NCBI GenBank assembly: GCA_964017195.1
Contig: OZ024900.1
Location: forward strand, 27,335,929 to 27,399,928
Length of the DNA: 64,000 nt
Direction of reading: 5' to 3'
DNA from: Siderastrea radians
Lineage: Eukaryota; Cnidaria; Anthozoa; Scleractinia; Rhizangiidae
Below the pieces are notes generated by a model. That model searched no databases, had not been told where the DNA came from, and saw only the letters and a list, made by a program, of their open reading frames with translations. Below are positions 37,175 through 48,829 of the stretch, in pieces; the first letter of the stretch is position 1; every line of letters starts with the position of its first letter. The position numbers were made by a program, and so were the translations under genes.

Positions 37175-37612
37175 AAGCATCCTAAAACAGCTGGTGAGAA
37201 GCTGACCAGTTGGCTGTGTTCACAGCAAGGCCTAAGATTTCCCGTGTTGCAAACCCATTTAGTAGTCAGAGAGGCCAGCGCCCAGTCCAGTGCCCTAACT
37301 TACAACTGGTCAGTTGGTCAGTTTGTCGGTTGGTTGATTCATCGTTCGATCAGTTGATTGAGCAAAGAAAAGAAATATTCCAGCATGCAAGCAAATTTAT
37401 CATAATATGCATAAAACAGGAACTTCACTGGCACATCTTCTAAGGCTTACAAATCAAATTGTGTTAAGTGCTGCATAAGGAAATTTGGTAACAAATACAT
37501 GTAAATACTACTGGAGATTAATTTCCCTTCTGAATACACAATCACGTGACTAGTTACAATATATACTCAACGCCAAAATTAATAATACTTAATGTTACAA
37601 CACTGTGCATAC

Positions 37613-37684
37613 TCGGGCGATGTCAGATGCAATAGACATTTTAAACATCCAATCCAGTTTAAGGCTGTCATTATGCAGCACATC
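37613..37684 (-). CDS. Guanylyl cyclase exon: kinase-homology helix D/E
   Basis: 24 codons, phase 0 to 0: DVLHNDSLKLDWMFKMSIAS then DIAR. The NDSxKLDWMF block is characteristic. The acceptor is TTTCCCCAG and the donor is GTATGC. Confidence 0.93.
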
Positions 37685-37894
37685 CTGGGGAAACATAAAA
37701 ATTTCAAACAATTACACCAAGTGACAAAATTTCACATAAGTTTATCATATTATTTGAGAGCAGGGATTGCTTAAGCTTTAAGACACTGGCTTCATTTCAA
37801 CATTGAGCCTAAATAATTTCACAAGAGGAGTGCTCATCATTAACAACAATGCCGACTGACAGACAAGGCCACAAGCAGGATTTCATTTCTTTAC

Positions 37895-37999
37895 CTGGAG
37901 ACTTCCTTTGTTACAGTATTGGGTTATGATACAGATGTGACCAGGATCAACACAAGCACCAACAAACGTGTTGATATTCTGATGGGTGAGATCTTTCAT
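37895..37999 (-). CDS. Guanylyl cyclase exon: kinase-homology alpha-C to hinge
   Basis: 35 codons, phase 0 to 0: MKDLTHQNINTFVGACVDPG, then HICIITQYCNKGSLQ. The hinge motif YCxKGSLQ is typical of receptor guanylyl cyclases. Confidence 0.95.
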
Positions 38000-38217
38000 C
38001 TAAAAATAGAGTTAGAACATATATATCCAGCCCTTGTAATATTGTACAAATAACATGCACAACAAAATAAATACAAATCGCCATTATTTGTAAAGTTTAC
38101 TAAAAATAAGCTTGATAGATATTTGTAAGGGGTGTTAAAAACAAACAACTCAAAGTTTGAACATAAATTATATCTCTTATTATACTAAACCGCGTTTTTG
38201 GTCTGTGTATATATATC

Positions 38218-38355
38218 ACTAAGCAAATGCAACAACCGTACTGGGAGAATATCAACCTATTAGTAGTCTTGGCAATAGAATATCAAGACGAATTCAGGTT
38301 TTTAGAAAAGGCTAAGAGCTAATATTCTCCCAGTATGGTCCCAATCATTGTTAGT
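38218..38355. mobile_element. Palindromic MITE (CCGTACTGGGAGAATAT)
   Basis: CCGTACTGGGAGAATAT is mirrored at about 38322-38340. It resembles the palindromes at 23.6 and 28.6 kb in the CGTACTG core. Confidence 0.55.
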
Positions 38356-38395
38356 TAAGGGATTTACAGGTGTGACGTGTTACACCACTACTTTG

Positions 38396-38430
38396 ATAAA
38401 ATAAATAAATAAATAAATAAATAAGTAAGT
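38396..38430. repeat. (AAAT)n microsatellite
   Basis: Seven AAAT repeats followed by AAGT repeats, intronic. Confidence 0.9.
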
Positions 38431-38517
38431 AACATCCAATATAAAGTTGACCGACAGCCAATACATGAACATCCCGACAGCCAATACAGCCAATACATGA
38501 ACATTAATCACTCTTAC

Positions 38518-38595
38518 TTCTTTAAGCTCCAACAAGACATCCCGGTCCAGATTAACTTTGGCCTTTTGTATAGTTTTAACTGCCACCATATTACC
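38518..38595 (-). CDS. Guanylyl cyclase exon: kinase-homology beta-3 strand
   Basis: 26 codons, phase 0 to 0, including GNMVAVKTIQK and DRDVLLELKE. The lysine of VAVK corresponds to the ATP-binding lysine of kinases and is kept here. Confidence 0.93.
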
Positions 38596-39117
38596 CTACA
38601 AATCACAAATCACAAATGCAATGACTAGAATAAGTCCTTTAGAATAGGCTGCAAACTGTAGAATAATGGTGACTTCCCTATGTATTTGCTATCAAGTAGT
38701 TTGCATAATTTCATCAGCAAGGTGTTATAGACTGTAAGGTATCATGTACTTCGAGTAAGCATTCCTGGCAGTTTAAGATAAAGCTTCAAATATTATTATT
38801 TCCCTGCATTTGATTAAAAGGCCTCACTATACTTCAAATCAGCCCACAGATAGCAAACAGGTGGCTTTGTTATAGGCATCAGAAAATGAAACTTCCTGAA
38901 TGCAAGCTCTTCCAAAAAGCATTCATTAAGAAAACAATTGTTTTAATGACAGCACCTTTGTATTTCAGCTATTACAAAATTAAAATTGTATATAAGTGTG
39001 GGTTTGCGTGATCCAATTTTCTTTTTCACAGTGCATGCTCCAGTGATAGGAGGCAAGCAAGGTTTTGTTACACTTAACTAAACCAAACAATGACCAAACA
39101 ACAAATTTTCAGTCACT

Positions 39118-39443
39118 TTAAGGATGGTGTGTCCTAACACAGAGGTATTTTTTGCAAAGGTTATGACTAAGGGAAAAAGCAGATCTTGGCAAGACCCATT
39201 GGAATCTAAAAAGAAAAATGTGGGTAGCCACGCATTTTTCATGATCAGAGATAACTAAGCAACCATAATTCTCAAAAAGCTTAAAAGCCATTTTCTTTCC
39301 AAAAGCTCAATTATCTCTGAAAAATGTATGGTTAGCTCCAATTTTCTTTTTGGATTCTGATAGCCCTTGTTAAGATCTGCTTTTTCCATATAGTCACAAA
39401 CTGCACAAAAAATACCATTGCATTAGTAGACAAATTCCTTAAG
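39118..39443. mobile_element. Probable TTAA-type MITE
   Basis: TTTAAGGATGG at the left and AATTCCTTAAG at the right, with internal inverted segments such as CAGATCTTGGCAAG and CTTGTTAAGATCTG. The duplication is less clear than at the other TTAA elements. Confidence 0.45.
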
Positions 39444-39449
39444 AAACCT

Positions 39450-39596
39450 GGCCCCAGTTGTTCAAAAGTTGGATAGCGTTATCCACAGGATAAATCTCTG
39501 TCCAGTGGATAACGCATTTGGTTTCCCTAACACTTATCCACTGGACAGTGATTTATCCTGTGGATAGTGCTATCCAGCTTTTGAACAACTGGGACC
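39450..39596. mobile_element. Palindromic MITE, about 147 bp
   Basis: CCCAGTTGTTCAAAAG, then GGATAGCGTTATCC and TATCCACAGGATAAAT, are mirrored almost completely in the right half around a centre near 39520. No clear target duplication. Confidence 0.8.
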
Positions 39597-39941
39597 TGAA
39601 ATGTATCTTGGACCAGAACCGAAATATGTAGAATATATGTGCAGTAACAAAAGAAGGCACCGTCTTTAAACAGCCTAATGTTTAACATAGTGAATGCATG
39701 GAATTTACAGCTTTTAAACATATTATTGCCAACCAACTGTTGCCTCTTTCAACTGTCGTCCACCTTTCATGTGATTAACTTTGCTATCCTTCTTCCTTTT
39801 CTTCTCAGTGACTGATCTGCCAATTATATGGGTGACATTTATGCTTTAAAGACTTTTTCATACGACAGGCAGCTTTAAGAAAATAATTACAAATTTTACC
39901 GGGGAACTATGTGTATCAAATTAAAGTATCATTTTATTAAC

Positions 39942-40019
39942 CTCGTAAATTCCAAGCTCTGTGAAAATTTGCCCTCTGACTTCTTCCATTGACCCACGTT
40001 CACTTCCAGCCATACTTGC
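39942..40019 (-). CDS. Guanylyl cyclase exon: start of kinase-homology domain
   Basis: 26 codons in phase 0 at both ends: ASMAGSERGSMEEVRGQIFT followed by ELGIYE. This is the glycine-loop-like region, which is degenerate as in other receptor cyclases. Confidence 0.9.
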
Positions 40020-40420
40020 CTAAACAGGAAAACAGTATAGGTAAATGAATAGATCTATTCCTGAATCCAGTGGCTGGGTCAACTAGTGTTAAACTCTGAT
40101 CTTTGTAGTATGAAACAACAAGCAGAATACTGCTCCTACAGAACAAAAGAGAGTGAGGTGGGAAATTGCAGGCAATTAATTCAGTGCCATAAAGAACGAG
40201 GCATGAGACAAATATGTTCCATTCCCCACTTTAGACATGAGTAGGGGCTTGGAACCAAATATAAAATATAGCTGAAATCACTAAATTACAAAGAAATGGT
40301 TCATCACATGAAAGAGCATGTCAGAATTACCAGCCTTGCCAAGTGTGAACATTTGGATGAAAAGTCACTAAACCCCAAGTTCTCAAATATATAGCGACAA
40401 CCTTGACCCCCCTAACCATA

Positions 40421-43400
40421 CACTACCAGGAGCAAACGTGTGGAATATATGTGAAATGCATGTGAAATGCATGTGAAATATATTAAGCATGTGAAATTCT
40501 GTGTGTGAAATAAGTTTCACACACAAAATTGAAGTTTCACATGCATGTGAACTTCTTTCTTAGTGTGTGAAATAAGAACACTTTCAAATTAACACGTGAA
40601 AAAATAGTGTGAAAAAAACAGTGTTGTTCTATCGTGTGAAAAATCCATGTGAAAAATGGGGTGTGAAATTTTTATGGTGTAAGCCATGTGAAAAATGCAT
40701 GTGAAAAATGGGGTGTGAATTTTTTATGTTGTAAGTCATGTGAAAATAAGTGTGAAATACGTGTGAATTTTTCGTCTTTGAACCATGTGAAATATACGCC
40801 ATTAAAAATGCCTCAATTCACATAAGACAAGTTTTTCACAAACAGTTAGTCCATTAAAATTTAACTTAATGCTCCATTTATTGAGTTTTTTTGTTATAAT
40901 CAAAGTTTCTTTGCCAAAACTTTCCATTTTTGATTTGAAGTTTACCGTTTGTTAAGTTCAAGCATGAACGAGGGAAGATTACAGGCTCTTGTGCAAATGA
41001 GTATTAAATATTGTTCTGATCCTAGCCTTAAGTTCCACTTTTCAAAAAGAAATCCATTTCATTCAAACTTTTAGAGAAAGAAAATTTCCCCAAATTTCCC
41101 TTGGACTTCTTCAAGTTAAGCGATTCCTTGCTGCTTTCTAAAAGACATCAACAGCCACTATCATTTGAACGAGTAAACCTGGGGAGAGTGAGCCATCGGT
41201 CAGCAGTTTTGGCCTACAGAGCAGGCTCTGTTCTACTCAAAAGTTCGTTTCTTTGGCGCAAATTCGAATGTTGGAAGGAAATAGATGCTTGGATCGATCA
41301 GAGAACATGAAGAATAACCAAAATGCATCGTGGACAATCCGAAGAAAACAAGGTAGGTAAAAGAGTAAATGTATCAGATCTTTGCTCAAAGTTTTAATGC
41401 TTCAAACGGAAACACAGTTGGCTTATGCACAACTAGTTGAATTGCTCTCTCTTAGGTAGAAATGCAGTTTTAGGGACTGTTCGTTATTTATGGCTAAGGG
41501 GGGGTCGGTGATTTTCAACCAATTCAGGCATATGAAAAATTTACCCCTCCTCGAAAGTGGGTATTTTAAAAAATTACCCCCCGTTTATGTGACAGGTTCA
41601 AAATTTTACCCCCCCCCCCTTCCCCTACCCTCAGGACGCGACGTGCTTACAATTGCGAAATTGCGTACAACACGAGTTCTGGCCGCGACAAACCAAAATC
41701 CAGTGCAAGGTCATTTGTGATCGTACAGTATGGGCAAGGAAAGTAAATTTGCAGCGCCGGTATTAACGTGGGCCCAGAGAAGATCCGATTCGAGAGAGAA
41801 ATCAACAGTAGGAAAGTTTGTAAGAAGTTCATTGCAAGGCTTGAACCAGTTTTGCTGTTTGAGGATGGCTATATACCTACGCACTACAATACTGTAAACT
41901 ACAACTGCCCTTGGCAAATGACACATGTGTGGGTTTTGCTAATATTAAATATCAGATTGCATGTATTTTAAAGGGATTTAATAAGTTATATATTGGAACC
42001 TTTAAATAACGCTACTCCACGTCATGTTTTCTTGGCTTTTCAAACTATAAAGACCAGGTTCTTTGGAAATGGAATTCTCGAAGCAGAGATCAACTTTTTA
42101 AATATGTCTGCAAAACGGCTACACAAGTGTTGAAACAACAGTTTCTAAAAGTTTACCCCCCTTATTTCTACTGTATTTAAAAAAAACACCCCCCCTTTTT
42201 CATTGATTTTGAAAATTTTACCCCCCAACTCTAAACACCGGCCCCCCCTTAGGCATAAATAACGAACAGTCCCTTAAGCTTCACTCTCAGACACTCTTGT
42301 GAGAACAACTGAGAACATTTTTGCCAATTAGAGTCCTTCCAAATTTTAAATTTTGAACAAACAGTTTCACAGTGAACTAGAAAAACTACATGCCACAAAA
42401 CTACATAGTCAAGCTTACTGAACTTTTAGCACTCGTTGAGAATTGGGATTGTCTGTTGTTATTAAAATTAATCAATCTTGATTTAAAAGCGGTTAGTGAG
42501 CTAGATTACTTTAAATGCTGGCATGGATTTAAGATTATATAACAAGAACAGATATTTAAGTATTTATGTTTTGTTCTGTTGCAGCTACTGCAGTTTTGCA
42601 CATCAGCTGAATGATTACAAAAGCTTTCCAACAGCATGAACAGACATCAAACCCCTGTCCAGTTCATCTCAGCTAAGTGTGGAACAAACAATTTAAGATA
42701 CAAAATAATGTTGGAAATTACAGTTGCAATTCTGACAACACAAGTACAAACTTATGTTTTCTTTTTGACTGACAAATGGTCACTACAGTTTTTGGGAATT
42801 GATCCATGCAAGTTTCTATTATCTAGCAGCTGCTACGTGTAACAAAAAAAGAATTTACAATAAATAAAAATGCACTGTGAAAGTAATTTCATGTCCAGTA
42901 TTTTCTTGTATCCTGTTATATTTTGCTGTTGTTGTACATATGAAATCTATAGCTAGGTAGGATGCCAAGATCTTGTGTAGCATTGGTAGTATCCCAGAAA
43001 ATTCCGTACTAGGATAATGAAAGTTTCCCTATCTTTCTTCTCTGACAGAGCATGTGAAACACTGTGTGAAAAGGTAATTTTTTTCACATGTCTTTCACAT
43101 TCTTTTCACATGCCTTTCACATGGTAAAATTTCACATGTGCATATGAAATTATCAGGTGAAAAACGTATGAATACTGTGTGAAAACAACCACCATTTCAC
43201 ACGGTATTTCACATGTTTGGTGTGTGAACTTGTCTGATAGAGCATGTGAAACACTGTGTGAAAGGGATAACATTTTTCACACCCTTTTTCACATTGTTTT
43301 CACATTGTTTTCACATGCCTTTCACATGGCAAAATTTCACATGCATGTGGAATTTCATGTGAAATAAGTGTGAGAAACATGTGAATGCCATGTGAAAATT

Positions 43401-43456
43401 ACCAGTTTTTCACACACTATTTCACATGGTTTTTCACATGTTTGCTCCTGGTAGTG
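40421..43456. mobile_element. CACTA (EnSpm/CMC)-type transposon, 3.0 kb, non-autonomous
   Basis: The termini are CACTACCAGGAGCAAA and its complement. ATA is duplicated outside (40418-40420 and 43457-43459). About 370-400 bases at each end are built from ATGTGAAA-type motifs, mostly ATGTGAAA on the left and TTTCACAT on the right. CACTA termini, 3-bp duplications and dense subterminal repeats define this superfamily. No transposase was seen, and a smaller element sits inside. Confidence 0.85.
41473..42273. mobile_element. PIF/Harbinger-type MITE nested in the CACTA element
   Basis: Inverted termini GGGACTGTTCGTTATTTATG, with the 3-bp TTA on both sides (41470-41472 and 42274-42276). TWA duplication is typical of PIF/Harbinger. 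The interior repeats AAATTTTACCCCCC motifs in both halves. Short minus- and plus-strand frames show no transposase. Confidence 0.8.
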
Positions 43457-45436
43457 ATACGAACTCCGTAAATTGTCTGATTTTTGGAAGCCATTTATTC
43501 TGATTCTAATCAAGTGATTGGTTCCAAACTTGGCAGGATTGCTATTTTTGAATTTTAAAAACTTGTTCTCAGTCCCTTATTTTTTAAGTGGCCAATTGTT
43601 ATTCAGTGAGATTGCAAATAAATAGAGGTACTTTTCTGCAATCCCACACTTTAGAGACCAGAGATAAGCCTTGGTGGAAACTACTCTCATTTTTAAGGTC
43701 TACTTTATATTGGCTGCCACATCATTCACGACTTGTACTTATATTATTAGAAAATCCTAGAAATATACCTGCTTAAAAAGATGACTTTTTAAAAGAGATT
43801 AAAAAGAGTTCAAAGAGTTTGCCAGAAGATCCTTCTCATTTCCTCCCTCTGACTTCTAGAAGTTACACCTTTCACTTGCTTGACCACAGACACTTTCAAG
43901 TCATGGATGGAATTGTGGTCCAGAAGACAGGCAATTCCCCATTATGGTAAGCGCATATGTTTGTGTCTATTTCCTATTTTGTAATGAGCATTTATATTTT
44001 GCCCATCACAATTTTGCTTCAGACATCACAGTAGGCATATGTGGCATCAAAGACCCTCGAGTTCATTAATTTTTTTTTCTTTTTTTGAGCTTTAACCCAT
44101 TATTAACTCCTACACTGGCCAAAACCGGCTGTGACACATGCATGTTCCGCATGGAGGACACTTTATCCCTTACCTCCCCTACTACTAGGTAATTTTTTGT
44201 CCTCTAAAGCTGTCAATGTTTAAGAGACATGTAAACCAATCAGCAAACAAAATAATTGGTGCCCCCACAGATCAGACCTAGACTTTCAAGATGTATTTTT
44301 CTACTCTTAAAATTAAGGTACTTCTATTTTGGAGCTCAAAATGGAAAGCTATCATCCTGAGGAATAATCGACCCCTGAAAAGGGGACATGGAGCTCTTTA
44401 AAGCGACGAAAAGCCATTTCACGTTGAGATTCTTTCCATTTGTAAAAGACAACCTAAAGTTTGCTCTAAACTTTAAACTGAACCACAGACTTCAAATAGA
44501 TTTTACAACACCTGGGTAAATGCTACAGTATGGTAAATGATTTGCTTTTTGAAAATTGTTTAACTGATCGTTTGATCCAGATGTCTACAATTTTTGTAAT
44601 TTTGTTTCACAAAGCCACTCTACTTTTGATCAACCGGTCACCATCAACAGATATAGTGTCTGCAGAAATTATATGCATGTGTGCATGCAAGCAAGAAAAT
44701 CAAACGTTTTTTTGCTTCTGAAAGCAAATGTGTTGTTTATTTGAATAAAATTTTTGGCTGGAAAAGCTTTTTGTCAATTATTGTCTGTGTTAAGTGACAG
44801 TTGGGTTCAGGAAGCAATGTTTTGTAAACACGGCCTAATTTTTGGATAAGCAGGTTGAAATTTGATGTACAAGCAGCTTTCATCAATGTGCGGTAAATTT
44901 CAGCAATTTTCTTTTTCAAGGTTGTTTTCTGGCTAATACATAACCGTAGTTTTTTATATCAGAATATATTAATTTAACTATTCCAGCATAAAAAGAAGAT
45001 AATTTGGGAAGCCTAGAATGTTTTGAATACAGAACTTGCCATTCCCTAAATGATGCGTTTTTTGTTTATCAAATTTTGGCATTTTTGGAAGGTAAAATTA
45101 AAATGTCGCCACAAAGTTGGGGCCAAATTTTGTATTTAGTATTATGGGATGTTTAGAAACAATTTCCAAAACAACTTTCTACAAGGATGTCAATAGTAAA
45201 AAAAAATTAAATATGTCTATCCACTCAAAGGATAAAACATTTTGAAATATGAATTTCCCACCATTTTGTGCTATTTTGTTGAGTTCTATGTTGTTGCAAA
45301 ATTTCAGGTGAATTAATTGTGTTAAAACTAATATATAGAGTTAGCAAAGCCTAAAAACCTTTTGTTTTTGTTTTGTTTTTTTGCTGGCACTTTTTAATTT
45401 GTGAACATACTCTCATTCAAGTCGTTAAATTAAAAA
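43457..45436. other. Intron sequence, nothing recognised
   Basis: AT-rich intron between the exons at 39942 and 46849. No exon, RNA gene or clear repeat boundary was seen. Confidence 0.4.
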
Positions 45437-45510
45437 TGTCTTCGCTGGGAGCCGAACTCGGCTCGACGGTGTCGTAAGCTGGCAATTAGTCCACTAGGCC
45501 ATGAGCGTTT
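45437..45510 (-). repeat. tRNA-like / SINE head
   Basis: On the minus strand TGGCCTAGTGGA matches the pol III A box, and GAGCCGAGTTCGGCTCC looks like a T arm with B box. The acceptor and D arms do not pair well, so this is a tRNA-derived remnant. Confidence 0.5.
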
Positions 45511-46066
45511 ATTGGTATCTTCGGACATTAATTTTACTACTTATTTCTTTTTTCATGACAAGCTACTTATTAACATGAAAATGCTGGTGTTTTTCCTGGC
45601 AAAATGTGTTCGGACCACCGCAAAAACCATGGTTGTGGACAGAAAATACCAAAAAGCACTAGCTCTGCCATATTTGGCGTCGAAACTGCTGCGAAATGCT
45701 GCCAACTCAAGCGGCGTGCTGACCGAGTTTGCAACAGAACCGACAAGGCAAATTTGAACTTTTCGCCAGAACTTTATCGACTAATTTTTTTCGCCTAAAT
45801 TGCACTTTTTGCCTTCCACCAAAAAGACAACTGAGTATTCTTTTGAACTGTATACTGGAATACAAAACACAGAACAATAAGAACAATTTTTGAGCCACAA
45901 GAATGTAAAATATAACATGAATCTGAACTTTAAAAATTGACATCTCAAAACTGTTCTGTTTGTACAGGAAATCAAATGCACCCTTAAACTGTCTAAACAA
46001 TTACTCCCACAGCTAACATACTAACTAGAGAATAATCTAAACTAAGTACTGGTGTACAAGAATTAA

Positions 46067-46708
46067 GGATGTTTGCACTTATTGTTTCTGTGCATCCTTA
46101 CTGCGCATGCAATTCACGTCACGATGTCATGCCACGTCTTGCATTGAGCGAGTGCGCTGTTGAAGAAATGTAGGGATATAGAGCGCTAGTGTGCATTTTA
46201 ATATCTACGCGTGGGTTTAACTCTCTTAAATGTTCAGTGACCCAAGATTTTATTTTGATAGGTCACTTTCTTTGTCGATTATCTACATTTTATGAAAAAT
46301 TGAAGAAAATCTGTGCTGTGGAAGTTTGATTTTTTTCAACTTGTCTGCCATTGTATCATCGGATTCTGCTATTACTTTAGCTGCACGGTGTTGGCAAAAG
46401 CCCATCTTAAAGGTTGAGTTAACTGAAAGGATGACACTGGTTCAAATTATTTACTTGACAGACCCACTTAAATAAAATTTGACTAAGAAAGTAGGTCTAC
46501 AGTGACTCATTTTTACTATTTTACAACTCACATCCACTGAGGCCATGTCAAGTTACGAGGACCAATTTGTCAAAATTGGGGTAGTTTTCCATGCACTTTA
46601 TTTTGAAAACAAAGTCGGTGACCTCCCATTTTTTTGCAGTTCTGACATAGGTAGCTCATTACCTGACTGTTGCAAAAGTATGAAAAAAATCTGTGTCGTA
46701 GAACGTCC
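46067..46708. mobile_element. TTAA MITE, copy 2
   Basis: Termini GGATGTT and AACGTCC, with TTAA outside both (46063-46066 and 46709-46712). It aligns along its length with 36575-37174, for example TTGCATTGAGCG and TTTGACTAAGAAAGT. It ends 32 bases from the 3' splice-donor end of the exon at 46744. Confidence 0.75.
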
Positions 46709-46743
46709 TTAAAGTATAGCTGTAGATAGAATCAATGGCATAC

Positions 46744-46849
46744 CATACTCTTCCTGCTCCCTAGCTTTCCTTTATTCTTTGGCCATTTAATGTCTTCATA
46801 TTTTACTGCCCATGTGCGAGCCAGTAAAGCTGCCTCAAAAGCTTTTTTC
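46744..46849 (-). CDS. Guanylyl cyclase exon: juxtamembrane segment
   Basis: Encodes KKAFEAALLARTWAVKYEDI and a basic stretch ending SRKSM. The W-x-(V/I)-x-YEDI block is the usual start of the cytoplasmic part in this family. The acceptor is TTTTTAAACAG and the donor is GTATGC. It is flanked by a TTAA MITE on its 3' side and by LINE debris on its 5' side. Confidence 0.9.
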
Positions 46850-47567
46850 CTGTTTAAAAAGAGGGCAGGTAAATGTTATGTGGCATGCACAGCACAAAAA
46901 TTAATGTCTAGGCCATGGCATTGATACTGTTTTTCTACACATTGCAAGCTAAGATTAGTCAGGTTTTTTGGAATTCAGTGTTTCTTTGGCTAAGAGAGCT
47001 TCATTTCGAAATTGACGCATTAAACGAAATGGATATTATTATTATCAGTTTTGGACACTACTTAATCACATCATCATTACTGGTAAGCAAATCATATATC
47101 ATAACCATCAAAGAAAAACAACACCTTTACTATGCCACCTAACAGCTAAATTAAAATACATAGAACGCATTAAAAAGCACATTGCCTTTGTGAATAACTG
47201 ACTTGACTTCCATAGGGAAAGGTGGCAGCCATTATTAGACATGTAACTCTGCAGTTTTTTTTATCACGATCGCATTGTTTCGCATGATTAAATGTAATTG
47301 ATATTTGTTTACTTGTTGCTCTGTAATGATTTTGTAATCACAATAAATGTTACATTAAAGCAAAAAAAAAATTTTTTTACGACTGAGCGCAGCAAGAAAA
47401 AAATATACGTTATTACCAAGAGAAAATATAATTTATATCTTCAAGCCACTGTGTAATTTTCTTTTTATTATATTGACGAGCCAAGTATTTTTGCACAAAC
47501 AAGAACGTAAAAGCGGGAAATGACGTCATCGATATCTTCACTAGTGAGGATATGGAAGATACGCCAC

Positions 47568-48816
47568 TCAAGTCCCGGATGTAGTTTCGTGTGAACTGTA
47601 CACGAGTGGTCTATTTTCTACTAAAACACTCTTGTCTGTATAATAAAAATGGCTATCACCTTCCTGGAAGTATAAATGCTCGAGAGATTCTACTTCTTCT
47701 TCCCAGAAAGTGCACAAATCCGAAATATCCATGAGGTTCATTTTGCACAGCAACCTATTGGTGTATATAATGCGATGTAAAAGATTGAACTGGAAACATC
47801 TTGTTTTGACATCAACAGTTACCTTGAAAGGGATTGAATAAATAAGATCCCAGTTGATTTTGTGATTGGGAAACAGAGTCTCCTATTTTTGCAAAGCGGT
47901 GGGAGAGGCTTGTTTTTGCACAACTAACACCCAGTATAACTTCTAGGCTAACAGCATCGTCATTGATCTGTAAAGATAAATCTGAATTTCTTTCGGTTTG
48001 GTGAGTTTTGTCGTTGTTTTCTGTATGTAATAAATTTCTCCAGGAGCCAGGAAGCACCTCTGACAGCCCAAAGATCAACAAATAATCATTGAAGTTACGT
48101 CCTTTACCCCTGAAGTGGTCCCATGACAACAGCTTACTGTCTTCTGATAAACTGTCGCTGATGTGAACAATCCCCTTTGTGAAAAGCTTTTTACTAAAAG
48201 AATGGTTTGTTACCAATATGTAGAAACTGATTATTCCATAGTATCTCATCAAAGACCTGACTACTGTTGGAAATTCGCTTATTGTTGATAGTGGACCATG
48301 CAGTTAGGCAATCACGATAAAATCTTGGGAGGTGGTAGTACGAGAAATCAGAAGGTTTGTAATTGCAACACAAAATAAAATCACCGCAAACTAAAATCAC
48401 CGCTCTGTAAATTTTTTGAGGCAAATTATGCGTTGCGTTGTGATTGCGGATTCAATATGAGGCATACGTAGACCTCCGTCTTTGTAATCACTGATAAGTG
48501 CAAGCCGTTTGATTTTATCTTTCCCTTTCCACAGAAATTTAAACATAATAGAGTTGATTGTTTTGATCATATTTTTGTCAAGGCTAATCAGGAATGCATG
48601 GTACATGAATTTAGGTAAAGCAAAGGATTTGATGACTTGGATTTTTCCCATTATTGTGAGATTTCTCCATTGCCAGGAGTTTAAAGTCTTTTTGAGAGAG
48701 TCCAAGATTGTGCTGAAGTTGAGTTCTTGTTTCAAAGTCCAGTTGTATGTGAAAAAGATACCAAGAATCTTTATAGGTTTATTTAATACGCTTCGGTTCT
48801 CATAGTGTTCCAAATA
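47568..48816 (-). pseudogene. L1/Tx1-like ORF2 C-terminal part
   Basis: Minus-strand frames carry PIKILGIFFTYNWTLKQE, NLTIMGKIQVIKSFALPKF, FKFLWKGKDKIKR and KDGGLRMPHIES. These match the same region of the young LINE at 55753-57550 (LGIFF, LYGKINIVKTL, FNFIWDGKPPKIKR, KDGGLRM). Several frameshifts are present. Confidence 0.85.
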
Positions 48817-48829
48817 CAGGGATCGAGAC

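Noticed and set aside
40421..43456. CRISPR-like or satellite array from the regular ATGTGAAA motifs
   Set aside because: Motifs are short and irregularly spaced, their orientation reverses between the two ends, and CACTA termini with ATA duplications explain them.
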